From positions 1 to 64,000 of the forward strand of contig CAMAPL010000010.1 of assembly GCA_945860165.1 (NCBI GenBank): a DNA stretch of 64,000 nt, read 5' to 3'. Origin of the DNA: Rhizobium sp. Q54. Lineage in GTDB: Bacteria; Pseudomonadota; Alphaproteobacteria; Micropepsales; Micropepsaceae. A program made the translations under genes and the position numbers. A model generated the notes under the pieces. The model was not told where the DNA came from, ran no database searches, and worked only from the letters and a program-made list of their open reading frames with translations. The first letter of the stretch is position 1, and each line of letters begins with the position of its first letter. This document shows positions 38,623 to 47,059 of the stretch, piece after piece.

Positions 38623-40500
38623 ATGCTGGCGATCGACAACATCGTGGTGCGGCTTGCGGGGCGGGAAATTCTTTCCGGCGCCACCGCCAACCTGCCAGCG
38701 GGGCGTCGCATCGGCCTGGTGGGCCGCAATGGCGCCGGCAAATCCACCCTGTTCAATGTGATACTGAGGCGGCTGCATGCCGATGACGGCCAGATCAGCT
38801 GGCCCAATAGCTGGCGGGTGGGCGCGGTGGCGCAGGAAGCGCCCGGCACCGATGTCAGCCTGCTCGACACCGTGCTGGAAGCCGATCCCGAGCGGCTGCA
38901 ATTGCTGGCCGATGCCGAGCATGAGACAGACGGCCACAAGCTAGGCGACATCTATCACCGGCTGGAGGCGATCGACGCCTATACCGCCCCTAGCCGCGCC
39001 GCCGAAATCCTGGCCGGACTGGGTTTTTCGGCGGAAGACCAATTGCGCCCCTGCAAGGAATTTTCCGGCGGCTGGCGGATGCGCGTAGCCCTGGCGGCCA
39101 TCCTGTTTTCCGCGCCCGACCTGCTCTTGCTGGACGAGCCCACCAACTATCTGGATCTCGAAGGCGTGCTGTGGCTGGAGAACTTCATCCAAAAATATCG
39201 CGGCACCATCCTGATCGTCAGCCATGACCGCGACCTGCTGAACACGGGATGCGAATTCATCCTGCATCTGGAGCGCGGCAAGCTGAAGCTCTACACCGGC
39301 GGCTACGACACCTTCATGGCCACCCGCGCCGCGGCGCGCGCCAACGACATGGCGTTTGCGAAAAAGCAGGAAGCGGCCCGCGCCCACATGCAGAAATTCG
39401 TGGACCGCTTCAAGGCGTCCGCTGCCAAGGCGGCGCAGGCGCAAAGCCGCATGAAGATGCTGGCCAAGATGGCGATGGTGGAAGTTCCGCCCGACGAATA
39501 TGTCGCGCCGATCCGCATTCCCCAGGCCACGGCCGCCTCGCCGCCCCTGATCACCATGGACCGCGCCAGCGTGGGTTATGAGGCGGGCAAGCCGATCCTC
39601 ACAGGCATGTCCTTCCGTTTCGATCCCGAAGACCGCGTCGCGCTGCTGGGCAAGAACGGCAACGGCAAATCCACCATGGCTAAATTGCTGGCGGGCAAGC
39701 TGGAAGTCATGGGCGGCGAATTCACCCCCGCGCGCAAGCTGGTGGTGGGCTATTTCGCCCAGCACCAGGCCGAGGAGCTTGATACCAGCCTCACCGCGAT
39801 CCAGACCTTGCAGCATCTGCGCCCCAAGCTGATCCTGGAACAGGTCCGCACCCAGCTGGGCGGCTTCGGCTTTGCCCAGGACAAGCAGCAGACCCAGGTC
39901 GGCAAGCTGTCGGGCGGCGAACGGGCGCGGCTGATGCTGGCGCTGGCCACGCTCGACAAGCCCAATCTTCTTATTCTCGACGAACCCACCAACCATCTGG
40001 ACATCGACGCGCGCAACGAATTGCTGACAGCGCTGAACGATTTCGACGGCGCGGTGATTTTGGTCAGCCATGACCGCCGCCTGGTCGAAGCCACCGCCGA
40101 CCGGCTGCTGCTGGTCGCGGACGGCAAGGTGACGCCGTTCGAAGGCGACCTCGACGATTACCGCAAATTCCTGCTCACCGGCACCAACGCGCCGACCCGG
40201 CGCACCGAAGAGCCGGAGGCCAAACCGACCAAGGAAGTCGCCCGCCGCAGCAACGCGGAAAAACGCCAGACCCTGAAGCCGCTGAAGGACAAGGTGAACG
40301 CCGCCGAACACCAGATCGCCGATCTGAACGCCGAAATCGCCAAGCTCGACAAGGCCTTGTCCGATCCGCTGCTGTTCACCCGCGATCCCGCCAAGGCGGC
40401 GTCGGTGTCCAAGAAGCGCGCCGACGCGGTGCGCAAGCTGGCGGTGGCGGAAAAGGCCTGGCTGGCCGCCACCGAAGCCTACGAAGCCGAGAACGCCTGA
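38623..40500 (+). CDS. ABC-F family ATPase
   Basis: A 625-residue soluble protein with two ABC domains and no membrane span; ABC-F proteins act on the ribosome in translation or antibiotic protection. The Walker A sites are GRNGAGKST (about residue 34) and GKNGNGKST (about 345); signatures are EFSGGWRMRVALA and LSGGERARLML, and both Walker B/D-loops read LLLDEPTNYLD and LILDEPTNHLD. A charged linker lies between the domains and a coiled-coil-like tail with KDKVNAAEHQIADLNAEIAK near residue 560 resembles the Uup/YheS type. The exact subfamily is not certain. Confidence 0.92.
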   Translation: MLAIDNIVVRLAGREILSGATANLPAGRRIGLVGRNGAGKSTLFNVILRRLHADDGQISWPNSWRVGAVAQEAPGTDVSLLDTVLEADPERLQLLADAEHETDGHKLGDIYHRLEAIDAYTAPSRAAEILAGLGFSAEDQLRPCKEFSGGWRMRVALAAILFSAPDLLLLDEPTNYLDLEGVLWLENFIQKYRGTILIVSHDRDLLNTGCEFILHLERGKLKLYTGGYDTFMATRAAARANDMAFAKKQEAARAHMQKFVDRFKASAAKAAQAQSRMKMLAKMAMVEVPPDEYVAPIRIPQATAASPPLITMDRASVGYEAGKPILTGMSFRFDPEDRVALLGKNGNGKSTMAKLLAGKLEVMGGEFTPARKLVVGYFAQHQAEELDTSLTAIQTLQHLRPKLILEQVRTQLGGFGFAQDKQQTQVGKLSGGERARLMLALATLDKPNLLILDEPTNHLDIDARNELLTALNDFDGAVILVSHDRRLVEATADRLLLVADGKVTPFEGDLDDYRKFLLTGTNAPTRRTEEPEAKPTKEVARRSNAEKRQTLKPLKDKVNAAEHQIADLNAEIAKLDKALSDPLLFTRDPAKAASVSKKRADAVRKLAVAEKAWLAATEAYEAENA

Positions 40501-40580
40501 CCCGCGCGAAACTGCTGTTGACCTGGACCGCGCGGCCCAGAAAGATTGACGCCGCCCCATAACAAGAACAGGCAGGTCGC

Positions 40581-41843
40581 ATGGCCCAGGCGCAGCTCTC
40601 CAGCATCATATCCAAGCTGCATCTGCGGCTGATGCCGACCTTGCTGATGATGTATGTGCTGGCCTTTCTGGACCGTGCCAATGTCGGCTTCGCCAAGCAG
40701 GGTCTGGAAGCCGATGCGGGCATTGGCGTTGCCGCCTTCGCCTTCGGCGCCTCCATTTTCTTTATCGGCTATGCGCTTCTCGAAGTGCCGTCCAACCTGA
40801 TCCTGCACCGCGTCGGGGCGCGGGTGTGGCTGGCGCGCATCATGGTGACCTGGGGACTGATCTCGGCGGCAACCGCCTTCGTGGAAGGCCCCACATCCTA
40901 TTACATCGTGCGATTTCTGCTGGGCATGGCCGAGGCCGGATTCTTTCCTGGCGTGATCTATTATCTCACTTATTGGTATCCGGCATCGGCGCGCGCCCGC
41001 TCTGTCGGGATATTCTTTTATGGCGCGCCGCTGGCACTGACCTTCGGCGGACCGTTGTCGGGACAGCTGGTCGCACATGACGCGTTCGGCCTACATGGCT
41101 GGCAAATCATGTTCATCATCGAAGGGCTTGCGGCGTCGCTGGGCGGCATCGCCGTGCTGTTCCTGCTGAAGGACGGGCCGCAAAAGGCGCCCTGGCTGAG
41201 TGACGACGAGAAACAGTTGCTGCAAGCGGAGCTGCAAAAAGACGATGCGGGGCGCGAACATGCCGGCGTGCTGCACACCCTGCGCAATCCCCGGATACTG
41301 TTTCTGGCGCTGGTCTATTTCCTGATACAGGCGGGCTTTTACGGCCTGACTTTTTTCCTGCCCACCCAAATTGCAAGGCTGCTGGGGAAGAATGTGGGGC
41401 TGGAAGTCGGTCTTGTCTCCGCCATTCCCTGGGCCGCGGCGCTGGTGGCGGTCACCGTGATCCCGCGCTGGTGTGATGCGCGCGGCAATGCACGCGGCGT
41501 TGGCGCCTTAGCCCTGGGGGTAGCCGGTTGCGCGCTGGCCGCTTCGGCGCTGACCACCTCGCCAGTGCTGGCGATGATCGCGCTGACCATCGCCGCTAGC
41601 GGCTTGATCGTGGCGCCAGCCATGTTCTGGACCATGCCGACCGCTATTCTCACAGGAGCGGCGGCAGCAGGCGGCATCGGACTGATCAATGCCATCGGAA
41701 ATCTGGGCGGCTTTGCCGCGCCAAACCTGCGCGCGTGGCTGGATGCAGTGTTTGCCAACCACACGGCGGGCCTTTTGGGACTGTGCGTGGTCTGCCTGAT
41801 CGGGGCGTGCTGCTACGCCGTAGCGCCGCGCGCGCCGCGCTGA
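40581..41843 (+). CDS. MFS transporter, anion:cation symporter type
   Basis: A 420-residue polytopic transporter with the usual twelve-helix layout. The N-terminal MYVLAFLDRANVGFAK and FEVPSNL-like LLEVPSNLILHRVGAR blocks match the ACS family, whose members import acidic sugars, phthalates or similar anions. No regulator or catabolic gene adjoins it, so the substrate is unknown. It stands alone between the ABC-F gene and the convergent TPR gene (2-nt gap between stops). Confidence 0.85.
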   Translation: MAQAQLSSIISKLHLRLMPTLLMMYVLAFLDRANVGFAKQGLEADAGIGVAAFAFGASIFFIGYALLEVPSNLILHRVGARVWLARIMVTWGLISAATAFVEGPTSYYIVRFLLGMAEAGFFPGVIYYLTYWYPASARARSVGIFFYGAPLALTFGGPLSGQLVAHDAFGLHGWQIMFIIEGLAASLGGIAVLFLLKDGPQKAPWLSDDEKQLLQAELQKDDAGREHAGVLHTLRNPRILFLALVYFLIQAGFYGLTFFLPTQIARLLGKNVGLEVGLVSAIPWAAALVAVTVIPRWCDARGNARGVGALALGVAGCALAASALTTSPVLAMIALTIAASGLIVAPAMFWTMPTAILTGAAAAGGIGLINAIGNLGGFAAPNLRAWLDAVFANHTAGLLGLCVVCLIGACCYAVAPRAPR

Positions 41844-41845
41844 AT

Positions 41846-42619
41846 TTACCGGACGTGCTGCTTGGCCAGCGATTCCCATTCGCGCTGGCGGCTGCGATAA
41901 TGGGACGGCGCACCTTTGACCGAGGCCAGGATTTCCGCGAACAGAGCCTGGGCGCGTGCGGTCTGGCCAAGATTTTCCAGCAACAAGCCGAAGCGGGCGC
42001 GGGCTTCCTCGCCGGGATAGCGCGCCACCACTTTTTCATATTGCGCCACCGCCTGGTCGTTCTTGCTCTGCAAGGCCAGCGCCCGGGCATAGTCGAGTTC
42101 GGCATCGGCATCGAATGCTTTGGGATCGACCTCTTTCAGCTTCACGAACAAGGCTTCCGCCGCCGCGCCGTCGTCCATCAGCATGCGGGCGCGGCCCAGC
42201 CCTTTGAGCAACGCGGGATCATTCGCGCCCAGCGGCCCTTCCATGGCGCTTTCATACAGCCCGGCGGCATCGGAGAAACGGCCGGTGCGGGTGCATTCCT
42301 CGGCCAGCGCACGCTTGGAATCCACCGAGCCCACCAGTTCCACATTTCGCTTCTTCTCGCGATAGGAGCGGCCGGGATCAGCGACATTGACGACATTGTC
42401 GGCGAAGCGTCGCGCCAAATTGGAACGCCACAGGTCGGGAATGACGGCGACGACGAGATAGGCGATCCACACCGCGATGGTGGCGAAGAAGCTGATGAAG
42501 GATGCCGCCGCTAGCCCGAGCAGCCACAGCGGAGTCTTGCCATTGCGGATGATGTGCCACGCCATCGCCAGGCTGACGAGAAAACTGCCGATCATCCAGG
42601 GACTGAAATAACCACCCAC
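41846..42619 (-). CDS. Membrane-anchored TPR-repeat protein
   Basis: A 257-residue protein with two N-terminal hydrophobic segments (about residues 8-24 and 30-62) and a C-terminal helical repeat region. TPR-like units are visible as FSDAAGLYESAM...NDPALLKGLGRA, DPKAFDADAELDYARALALQ and NDQAVAQYEKVVARYPGEEARA. Such proteins organise complexes, but no partner is evident. It lies downstream of holC on the same strand with an 10-nt gap, so co-transcription is possible. Confidence 0.7.
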   Translation of the reverse strand: MGGYFSPWMIGSFLVSLAMAWHIIRNGKTPLWLLGLAAASFISFFATIAVWIAYLVVAVIPDLWRSNLARRFADNVVNVADPGRSYREKKRNVELVGSVDSKRALAEECTRTGRFSDAAGLYESAMEGPLGANDPALLKGLGRARMLMDDGAAAEALFVKLKEVDPKAFDADAELDYARALALQSKNDQAVAQYEKVVARYPGEEARARFGLLLENLGQTARAQALFAEILASVKGAPSHYRSRQREWESLAKQHVR

Positions 42620-42629
42620 GCCGCTAACC

Positions 42630-43088
42630 TCAGGTCTGTTTCTCGAACTTTCCGTTCGGTGTTTCTTTCCAGTAGGTCACGTCGTGCCCCGCGCCCTTGG
42701 CGTCTTTCCAGGCGCTGCGCGCACTGGCGAGGGCCGCTTCGTCGCGGCCGTCGAACAGCAACACCACCCGCGCCAGATCGCTTAACTGTTCCCAGTCGGG
42801 CGGCATGGTGCCGCCGACATAAAAGACAATCTGGGCCGAATTGGGATTGCCCTCTTCCACCGTGATCAGCACCGACTGCTCGGCGGCCTCGCCATCGCCC
42901 AGCTGGGCATGGGCCAGGAAACTCTGGTCGTCATAGGTCCACAGCAAACTGTCGAGCGCGTCGGACCGTTCGCTGGAATCGGTCTTGATCGCCGCCCGCC
43001 AGCCGCGCGACAACGACTTCTCGACCAGGCCCGGCAGGATGTCTTCGAGCGAGCGCCGCTCCAGATGATAGAATAAAGTTTCAGTCAT
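42630..43088 (-). CDS. holC: DNA polymerase III subunit chi
   Basis: A 152-residue clamp-loader accessory subunit that links the polymerase to SSB. The family features are the start TETLFYHLERRSLEDILPGL, WTYDDQSFLAHAQLGD near residue 50 and VLLFDGRDEAALASARSAWK near residue 110. holC next to pepA is the standard arrangement in proteobacteria; here 96 nt separate them and contain an inverted repeat. Confidence 0.92.
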   Translation of the reverse strand: MTETLFYHLERRSLEDILPGLVEKSLSRGWRAAIKTDSSERSDALDSLLWTYDDQSFLAHAQLGDGEAAEQSVLITVEEGNPNSAQIVFYVGGTMPPDWEQLSDLARVVLLFDGRDEAALASARSAWKDAKGAGHDVTYWKETPNGKFEKQT

Positions 43089-43100
43089 TTATAAAACTCA

Positions 43101-43180
43101 CCATGGGCAGAATCGACCCGGCCATCCATCTTTTTAATTACGCTTCGCGCGCTGGATGAGCGGCTCAAGGCCGCCCATGG
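43101..43180. repeat. Inverted repeat between pepA and holC
   Basis: CCATGGGC (43101-43108) and GCCCATGG (43173-43180) are perfect complements 64 nt apart, with an inner CATCC/GGATG pair that could extend the structure. It lies directly after the pepA stop on the transcript, so it may be an RNA hairpin that separates pepA from holC expression. Confidence 0.5.
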
Positions 43181-43184
43181 AGGG

Positions 43185-44681
43185 CTAATTTTCATAATGA
43201 TCTTTGACCAGCCGGTTGAGCAGGCGCACGCCCCAGCCGGTGCCCCAGCTCGGGATGGTCGGCTTCTGTTCGCCGTCCTGCCAAGCGACACCCGCGATAT
43301 CCAGATGCGCCCAGGGGGTCTTTTCGATGAAGCGCAGCAGGAACTGCGCCGCGGTGATGGCGCCGGAATTGCCGCCGCCGATATTCTTCATGTCGGCGAT
43401 CTTGGACTTGATCATCTTGTCGTAGAAAGGATCGAGCGGCAGCTGCCACACCCGCTCGCCGGTAGTGCGGCCCGCCACCTGGATACGCTGCACCAGCTGG
43501 TCGTCATTGGAAAAGACGCCGGCATGTTCATAGCCCAGCGCCTGGACGATGGCGCCAGTCAGGGTGGCGAGATCGATGACAAATTTCGGCTTGAAACGGC
43601 GCTGGGTGTAGGTCAGCGCATCGGCCAGCACCAAGCGCCCTTCGGCATCGGTATTCAGCACTTCGATGGTCTGGCCCGACAGCGATCTGAGCACATCGTC
43701 AGGACGGGTTGCGTCGCCGCTGGGCATGTTTTCCACCAACCCGATCACGCCCACCGCATTGACCTTGGCCTTGCGCGCGGCCAGCGCCAGCATGGTGCCG
43801 GTGACACAGGCCGCGCCCGCCATGTCGCCCTTCATGCCCATCATGCCGCCGCCCGGCTTGAGCGACAGGCCGCCGGAATCAAAACACACGCCCTTGCCGA
43901 CAAAGGCGATGGGCTTGGCCGATTTCTTGCCGCCATTCCATTGCATCACCACAAGCTGGCTTTCCCGGTCGCTACCCTGACCGACCCCGACCAGCGCGCC
44001 GAAACCGCGCTTCTTCATCTCGGCTTCGCCCAGAATCTCGATCTTCACGCCCAGCTTCGACAACAGCGTCTTGGCGCGGCGGGCAAACTCCGCCGGATAG
44101 AGGACATTAGGCGGCTCGTTCACCAGGTCGCGGGCCAGGAAAATGCCGTCGGCCACCGCCGCAAGGCCGCCATAGGCTTTCTTCGCCGCCGCCGTGTCGG
44201 GCGTGACGATGCGCAGGGTTGTCAGCTTCTTTTCAAACTCGTCCAGGTTGCGAGTACGGTATTTGTCGAAGGCATAGCTTCTCAGCCGGGCACCGAACAC
44301 CAGATGCGCGGCCGCTTCGGCCTTCTTTACATTCGCGCCTTTGGGGACATCGATCTCCAGGCTGGCGGCGCGTTCGCCGCCGGCATACAACCGCGCCACG
44401 ATCTGTGCCCCCAGGATTTCCAGGCCCTTCTCGTCCACGCTTTCGGGCTTGCCCAACCCCACCAGCAGCAGCCGCGACACCGCCATGCCGGCGGGCGCCA
44501 GAACTTCCAGCATCTGGCCCGCCTTGCCGGTGAAGCGGGAGATTTTCAGGGCGCGGGTCAGGGCGCCGCCGGAGGCCTTGTCGGCGCGCACCGCCGCCGG
44601 AAGAAGGGCCGACCCGTCAGCCGCCCCCACCACCCAGGCGCCTGCGGCGATATTCGATGGCGCAACAAAGGAAATCTGCAT
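43185..44681 (-). CDS. pepA: Leucyl aminopeptidase (M17)
   Basis: A 498-residue cytosolic aminopeptidase using two metal ions; family members can also bind DNA. The M17 signature is NTDAEGRLVLADAL, and the metal and substrate loop GVCFDSGGLSLKPGGGM lies near residue 250. The ATG at 44679-44681 gives MQISFVAPSNIAAGAWV; a longer frame to 44822 overlaps the divergent lptF leader and lacks family sequence. Divergent from lptF, a standard alphaproteobacterial layout. Confidence 0.96.
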   Translation of the reverse strand: MQISFVAPSNIAAGAWVVGAADGSALLPAAVRADKASGGALTRALKISRFTGKAGQMLEVLAPAGMAVSRLLLVGLGKPESVDEKGLEILGAQIVARLYAGGERAASLEIDVPKGANVKKAEAAAHLVFGARLRSYAFDKYRTRNLDEFEKKLTTLRIVTPDTAAAKKAYGGLAAVADGIFLARDLVNEPPNVLYPAEFARRAKTLLSKLGVKIEILGEAEMKKRGFGALVGVGQGSDRESQLVVMQWNGGKKSAKPIAFVGKGVCFDSGGLSLKPGGGMMGMKGDMAGAACVTGTMLALAARKAKVNAVGVIGLVENMPSGDATRPDDVLRSLSGQTIEVLNTDAEGRLVLADALTYTQRRFKPKFVIDLATLTGAIVQALGYEHAGVFSNDDQLVQRIQVAGRTTGERVWQLPLDPFYDKMIKSKIADMKNIGGGNSGAITAAQFLLRFIEKTPWAHLDIAGVAWQDGEQKPTIPSWGTGWGVRLLNRLVKDHYEN

Positions 44682-44783
44682 GCTATATCTCCGGGCGGGC
44701 GGTGGAATTGGCGAAAAGCTGAACTCTGATGCTAGTTTAGGTCGAATCCACGCCGACCTCCAAGATAGGGTGCGCCAACAAGG

Positions 44784-45971
44784 GTGCGAATGACTATGGG
44801 AAGCGTGCGCCCCGAAGCGCAAGGACGGCTGGCTGGCGCTCTGCGCCCGCCACGCCTGTCCTTCTATGTGCTGGGCCAGCTGCTGGGCCCGGTGGCGATG
44901 CTGACCTTCCTGCTAACCAGCGTGATCTGGCTGGTCAATATCCTGCCGCTGCTCGACCTGGTGATCAACCGCGGCCAGTCGGCACCCACCTTCCTCTATC
45001 TGATCTTGCTGCTGCTGCCGACGCTGCTGATGATCATCATGCCCATCGCCTTTTTCTTCGCCACCTTGTTCACCCTGCATCGCCTGTCGGGCGAAAGCGA
45101 ACTGGTGGCGATGGCGGCGGCCGGATATTCGCTGCGGCAACTGGCGATGCCGGTGCTGGCGGCAGCCGCCATCATGATGGCGTTCACTTATCTGTGCGCA
45201 CTGTGGCTGATGCCGGCGGGCCAGCGGGCGCTGCGCGACAAGGTGCTGGATATCCGCGCCGACATGGCGGGCGCGCTGCTCAATGAAGGCGATTTCAACA
45301 CCCCGGCACTGGGCCTGACCGTCTTCATCCGCCAGCTGGGAAGCGGCGGCGAGATCAAGGGCATCCTGGTGCACGACAATCGCGACAGGAATCGTCCCGT
45401 CACCTATCTGGCGGAGAAAGGCATCCTGGCCCAGACGCCGATGGGAACCCGGCTGATCATGCTGGACGGCACCGTCGAGGCGAGCGCCCAGGGCGGCAAG
45501 CAGCTTTCGGTGCTGAATTTCAAAAGCTACACCGTCAATCTCGACCAGTTCGCCGGTCCCACCCGCAACACCCTGCGCAAAATTCAGGAGCGCTATCTGG
45601 GCGAACTCTTCTGGCCGTCCGAGACCCAGGGCGTGACGGAGCGCATCCGCAACCAATTTTTCGCGGAAGCCCATAACCGCCTGTCGCAGCCGCTCTACGC
45701 CATCGCCTTTGGCCTGATCGCCCTAGCGGCGGTGGTGCGCGGACGGCGGCAACGCGGCAGCATCGCCCTGCGCCTGACCATGGCGAGCTTTGCGGCGGCG
45801 GGCCTGCGCATCGCCGGCTACGGCATCATGGGCCTGGCGCAGCGCCATCCCGCCGTGACGGCGGTGTTCTATCTGCTGCCGCTGCTGGGCGCGGCGGGCG
45901 CCATCGCGGTGATGGCGGGCTACAGCCCCTCATCCATCCTGGCACGGCGCCAGATGCAGGCCGCCACATGA
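44784..45971 (+). CDS. lptF: LPS export permease LptF
   Basis: One of the two membrane subunits of the LptBFG transporter that moves lipopolysaccharide out of the inner membrane. The 395-residue protein has the YjgP/YjgQ layout: N-terminal helices (LSFYVLGQLLGPVAMLTFLL), a periplasmic jellyroll domain (about residues 140-270) and C-terminal helices (PLYAIAFGLIALAAVVRGRR). Possible starts are GTG 44784 and ATG 44790 or 44796; I list the longest. lptG begins 4 nt before its stop. Confidence 0.94.
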   Translation: MRMTMGSVRPEAQGRLAGALRPPRLSFYVLGQLLGPVAMLTFLLTSVIWLVNILPLLDLVINRGQSAPTFLYLILLLLPTLLMIIMPIAFFFATLFTLHRLSGESELVAMAAAGYSLRQLAMPVLAAAAIMMAFTYLCALWLMPAGQRALRDKVLDIRADMAGALLNEGDFNTPALGLTVFIRQLGSGGEIKGILVHDNRDRNRPVTYLAEKGILAQTPMGTRLIMLDGTVEASAQGGKQLSVLNFKSYTVNLDQFAGPTRNTLRKIQERYLGELFWPSETQGVTERIRNQFFAEAHNRLSQPLYAIAFGLIALAAVVRGRRQRGSIALRLTMASFAAAGLRIAGYGIMGLAQRHPAVTAVFYLLPLLGAAGAIAVMAGYSPSSILARRQMQAAT

Positions 45972-47059
45972 GCTGGTCCTGGACTCTTTACCGCTATCTG
46001 GCGATGCAATTCCTGATCGGGGTGGCGACGGTCTATGCCATTTTCCTGGTGCTGGCGCTTTCCATCGACATCGTGGATTTGCTCAACCGTACCGCCGGAC
46101 ACAATGTCTCGACCTCGGTCGCCATCGGCATGGCGGTGCTGCAACTGCCCAATCTGGGCCAGAAGATGCTGCCTTTCGCCATCCTGCTGGGCGGGGTTTT
46201 CACCTTCGTGCGTCTGTCGCGCTCGCGCGAACTGGTCGCGACACGGGCGGCGGGCGTGTCGGCCTGGGATTTTCTGATGCCGCCACTGACCGTTGCGGTG
46301 CTGATCGGTGTGTTCGTGGTGACGCTGTTCACGCCGGTATCGGCCCGCATGTTCTCCGAATTCGCCGGTCTGGAAGCGCGTTACGTCAAGGGCCAGGAGT
46401 CCCAGCTGTCCGTCTCGATGAACGGGCTGTGGCTGCGCCAGGGCGACGAGAAACACCAGTCGGTGATCCATGCCCTGCGCGTTGCCCGCCAGGGCGAGCA
46501 TCTGGAAGACGTGGTGGTGTTTCTCTATGGCCCCAGCGACCGGTTCACCGGCCGCATCGATGCCAAGACGGCGCAGCTGCATGACGGTTATTGGGTAATG
46601 AACGATGCCTTTGTGTCGGGCGCGGGCGGCTCACCGGTGAAGCATGCCAGCTACCGGTTGCCCACCACCCTGACGGCGGAACAGATCGTGGAAAGCTCGG
46701 CCTCGCCTGACACGCTGTCCTTCTGGGACCTGCCCGGCTATATCCGCGCCGCGCAGGCGGCGGGCTTCTCGGCGACCAAATACCAGCTTTACCTCTACAC
46801 GCTGTATGCCCTGCCCGCCCTGTTTGCGGCGATGGTCTTCATGGCGGCCAGCTTCTCGCTGCGGTTCGGGCGCGATATCGGCCTTATCAAGGTCATCCTA
46901 CTCAGCGCGGCGACCGGCTTCGGCGTGCTTTTCTTCCAGGACCTCACCAATGTGCTGGGCCGCTCCGGCGCGGTGCCGATCCTGCTGGCGGCAACGGCGC
47001 CGGCGCTGGTGTCTATCCTGATCAGTATGGCCCTCGTCTTCTCGCAGGAGGATGGCTGA
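45968..47059 (+). CDS. lptG: LPS export permease LptG
   Basis: The partner of LptF in the LptB2FG transporter. The 363-residue chain begins MSWSWTLYRYLAMQFLIGV, has the conserved SRSRELVATRAAGVSAWDFL near residue 88 and a periplasmic domain between the first and last helix groups. The final helices end with IGLIKVILLSAATGFG. Overlaps of 4 nt with lptF and 1 nt with lptD show tight coupling. Confidence 0.94.
   Translation: MSWSWTLYRYLAMQFLIGVATVYAIFLVLALSIDIVDLLNRTAGHNVSTSVAIGMAVLQLPNLGQKMLPFAILLGGVFTFVRLSRSRELVATRAAGVSAWDFLMPPLTVAVLIGVFVVTLFTPVSARMFSEFAGLEARYVKGQESQLSVSMNGLWLRQGDEKHQSVIHALRVARQGEHLEDVVVFLYGPSDRFTGRIDAKTAQLHDGYWVMNDAFVSGAGGSPVKHASYRLPTTLTAEQIVESSASPDTLSFWDLPGYIRAAQAAGFSATKYQLYLYTLYALPALFAAMVFMAASFSLRFGRDIGLIKVILLSAATGFGVLFFQDLTNVLGRSGAVPILLAATAPALVSILISMALVFSQEDG

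Noticed and set aside
38941-40560. Long minus-strand frame opposite the ABC-F gene
   Set aside because: Antisense to a clear two-domain ABC-F ATPase; no motif, shadow composition.
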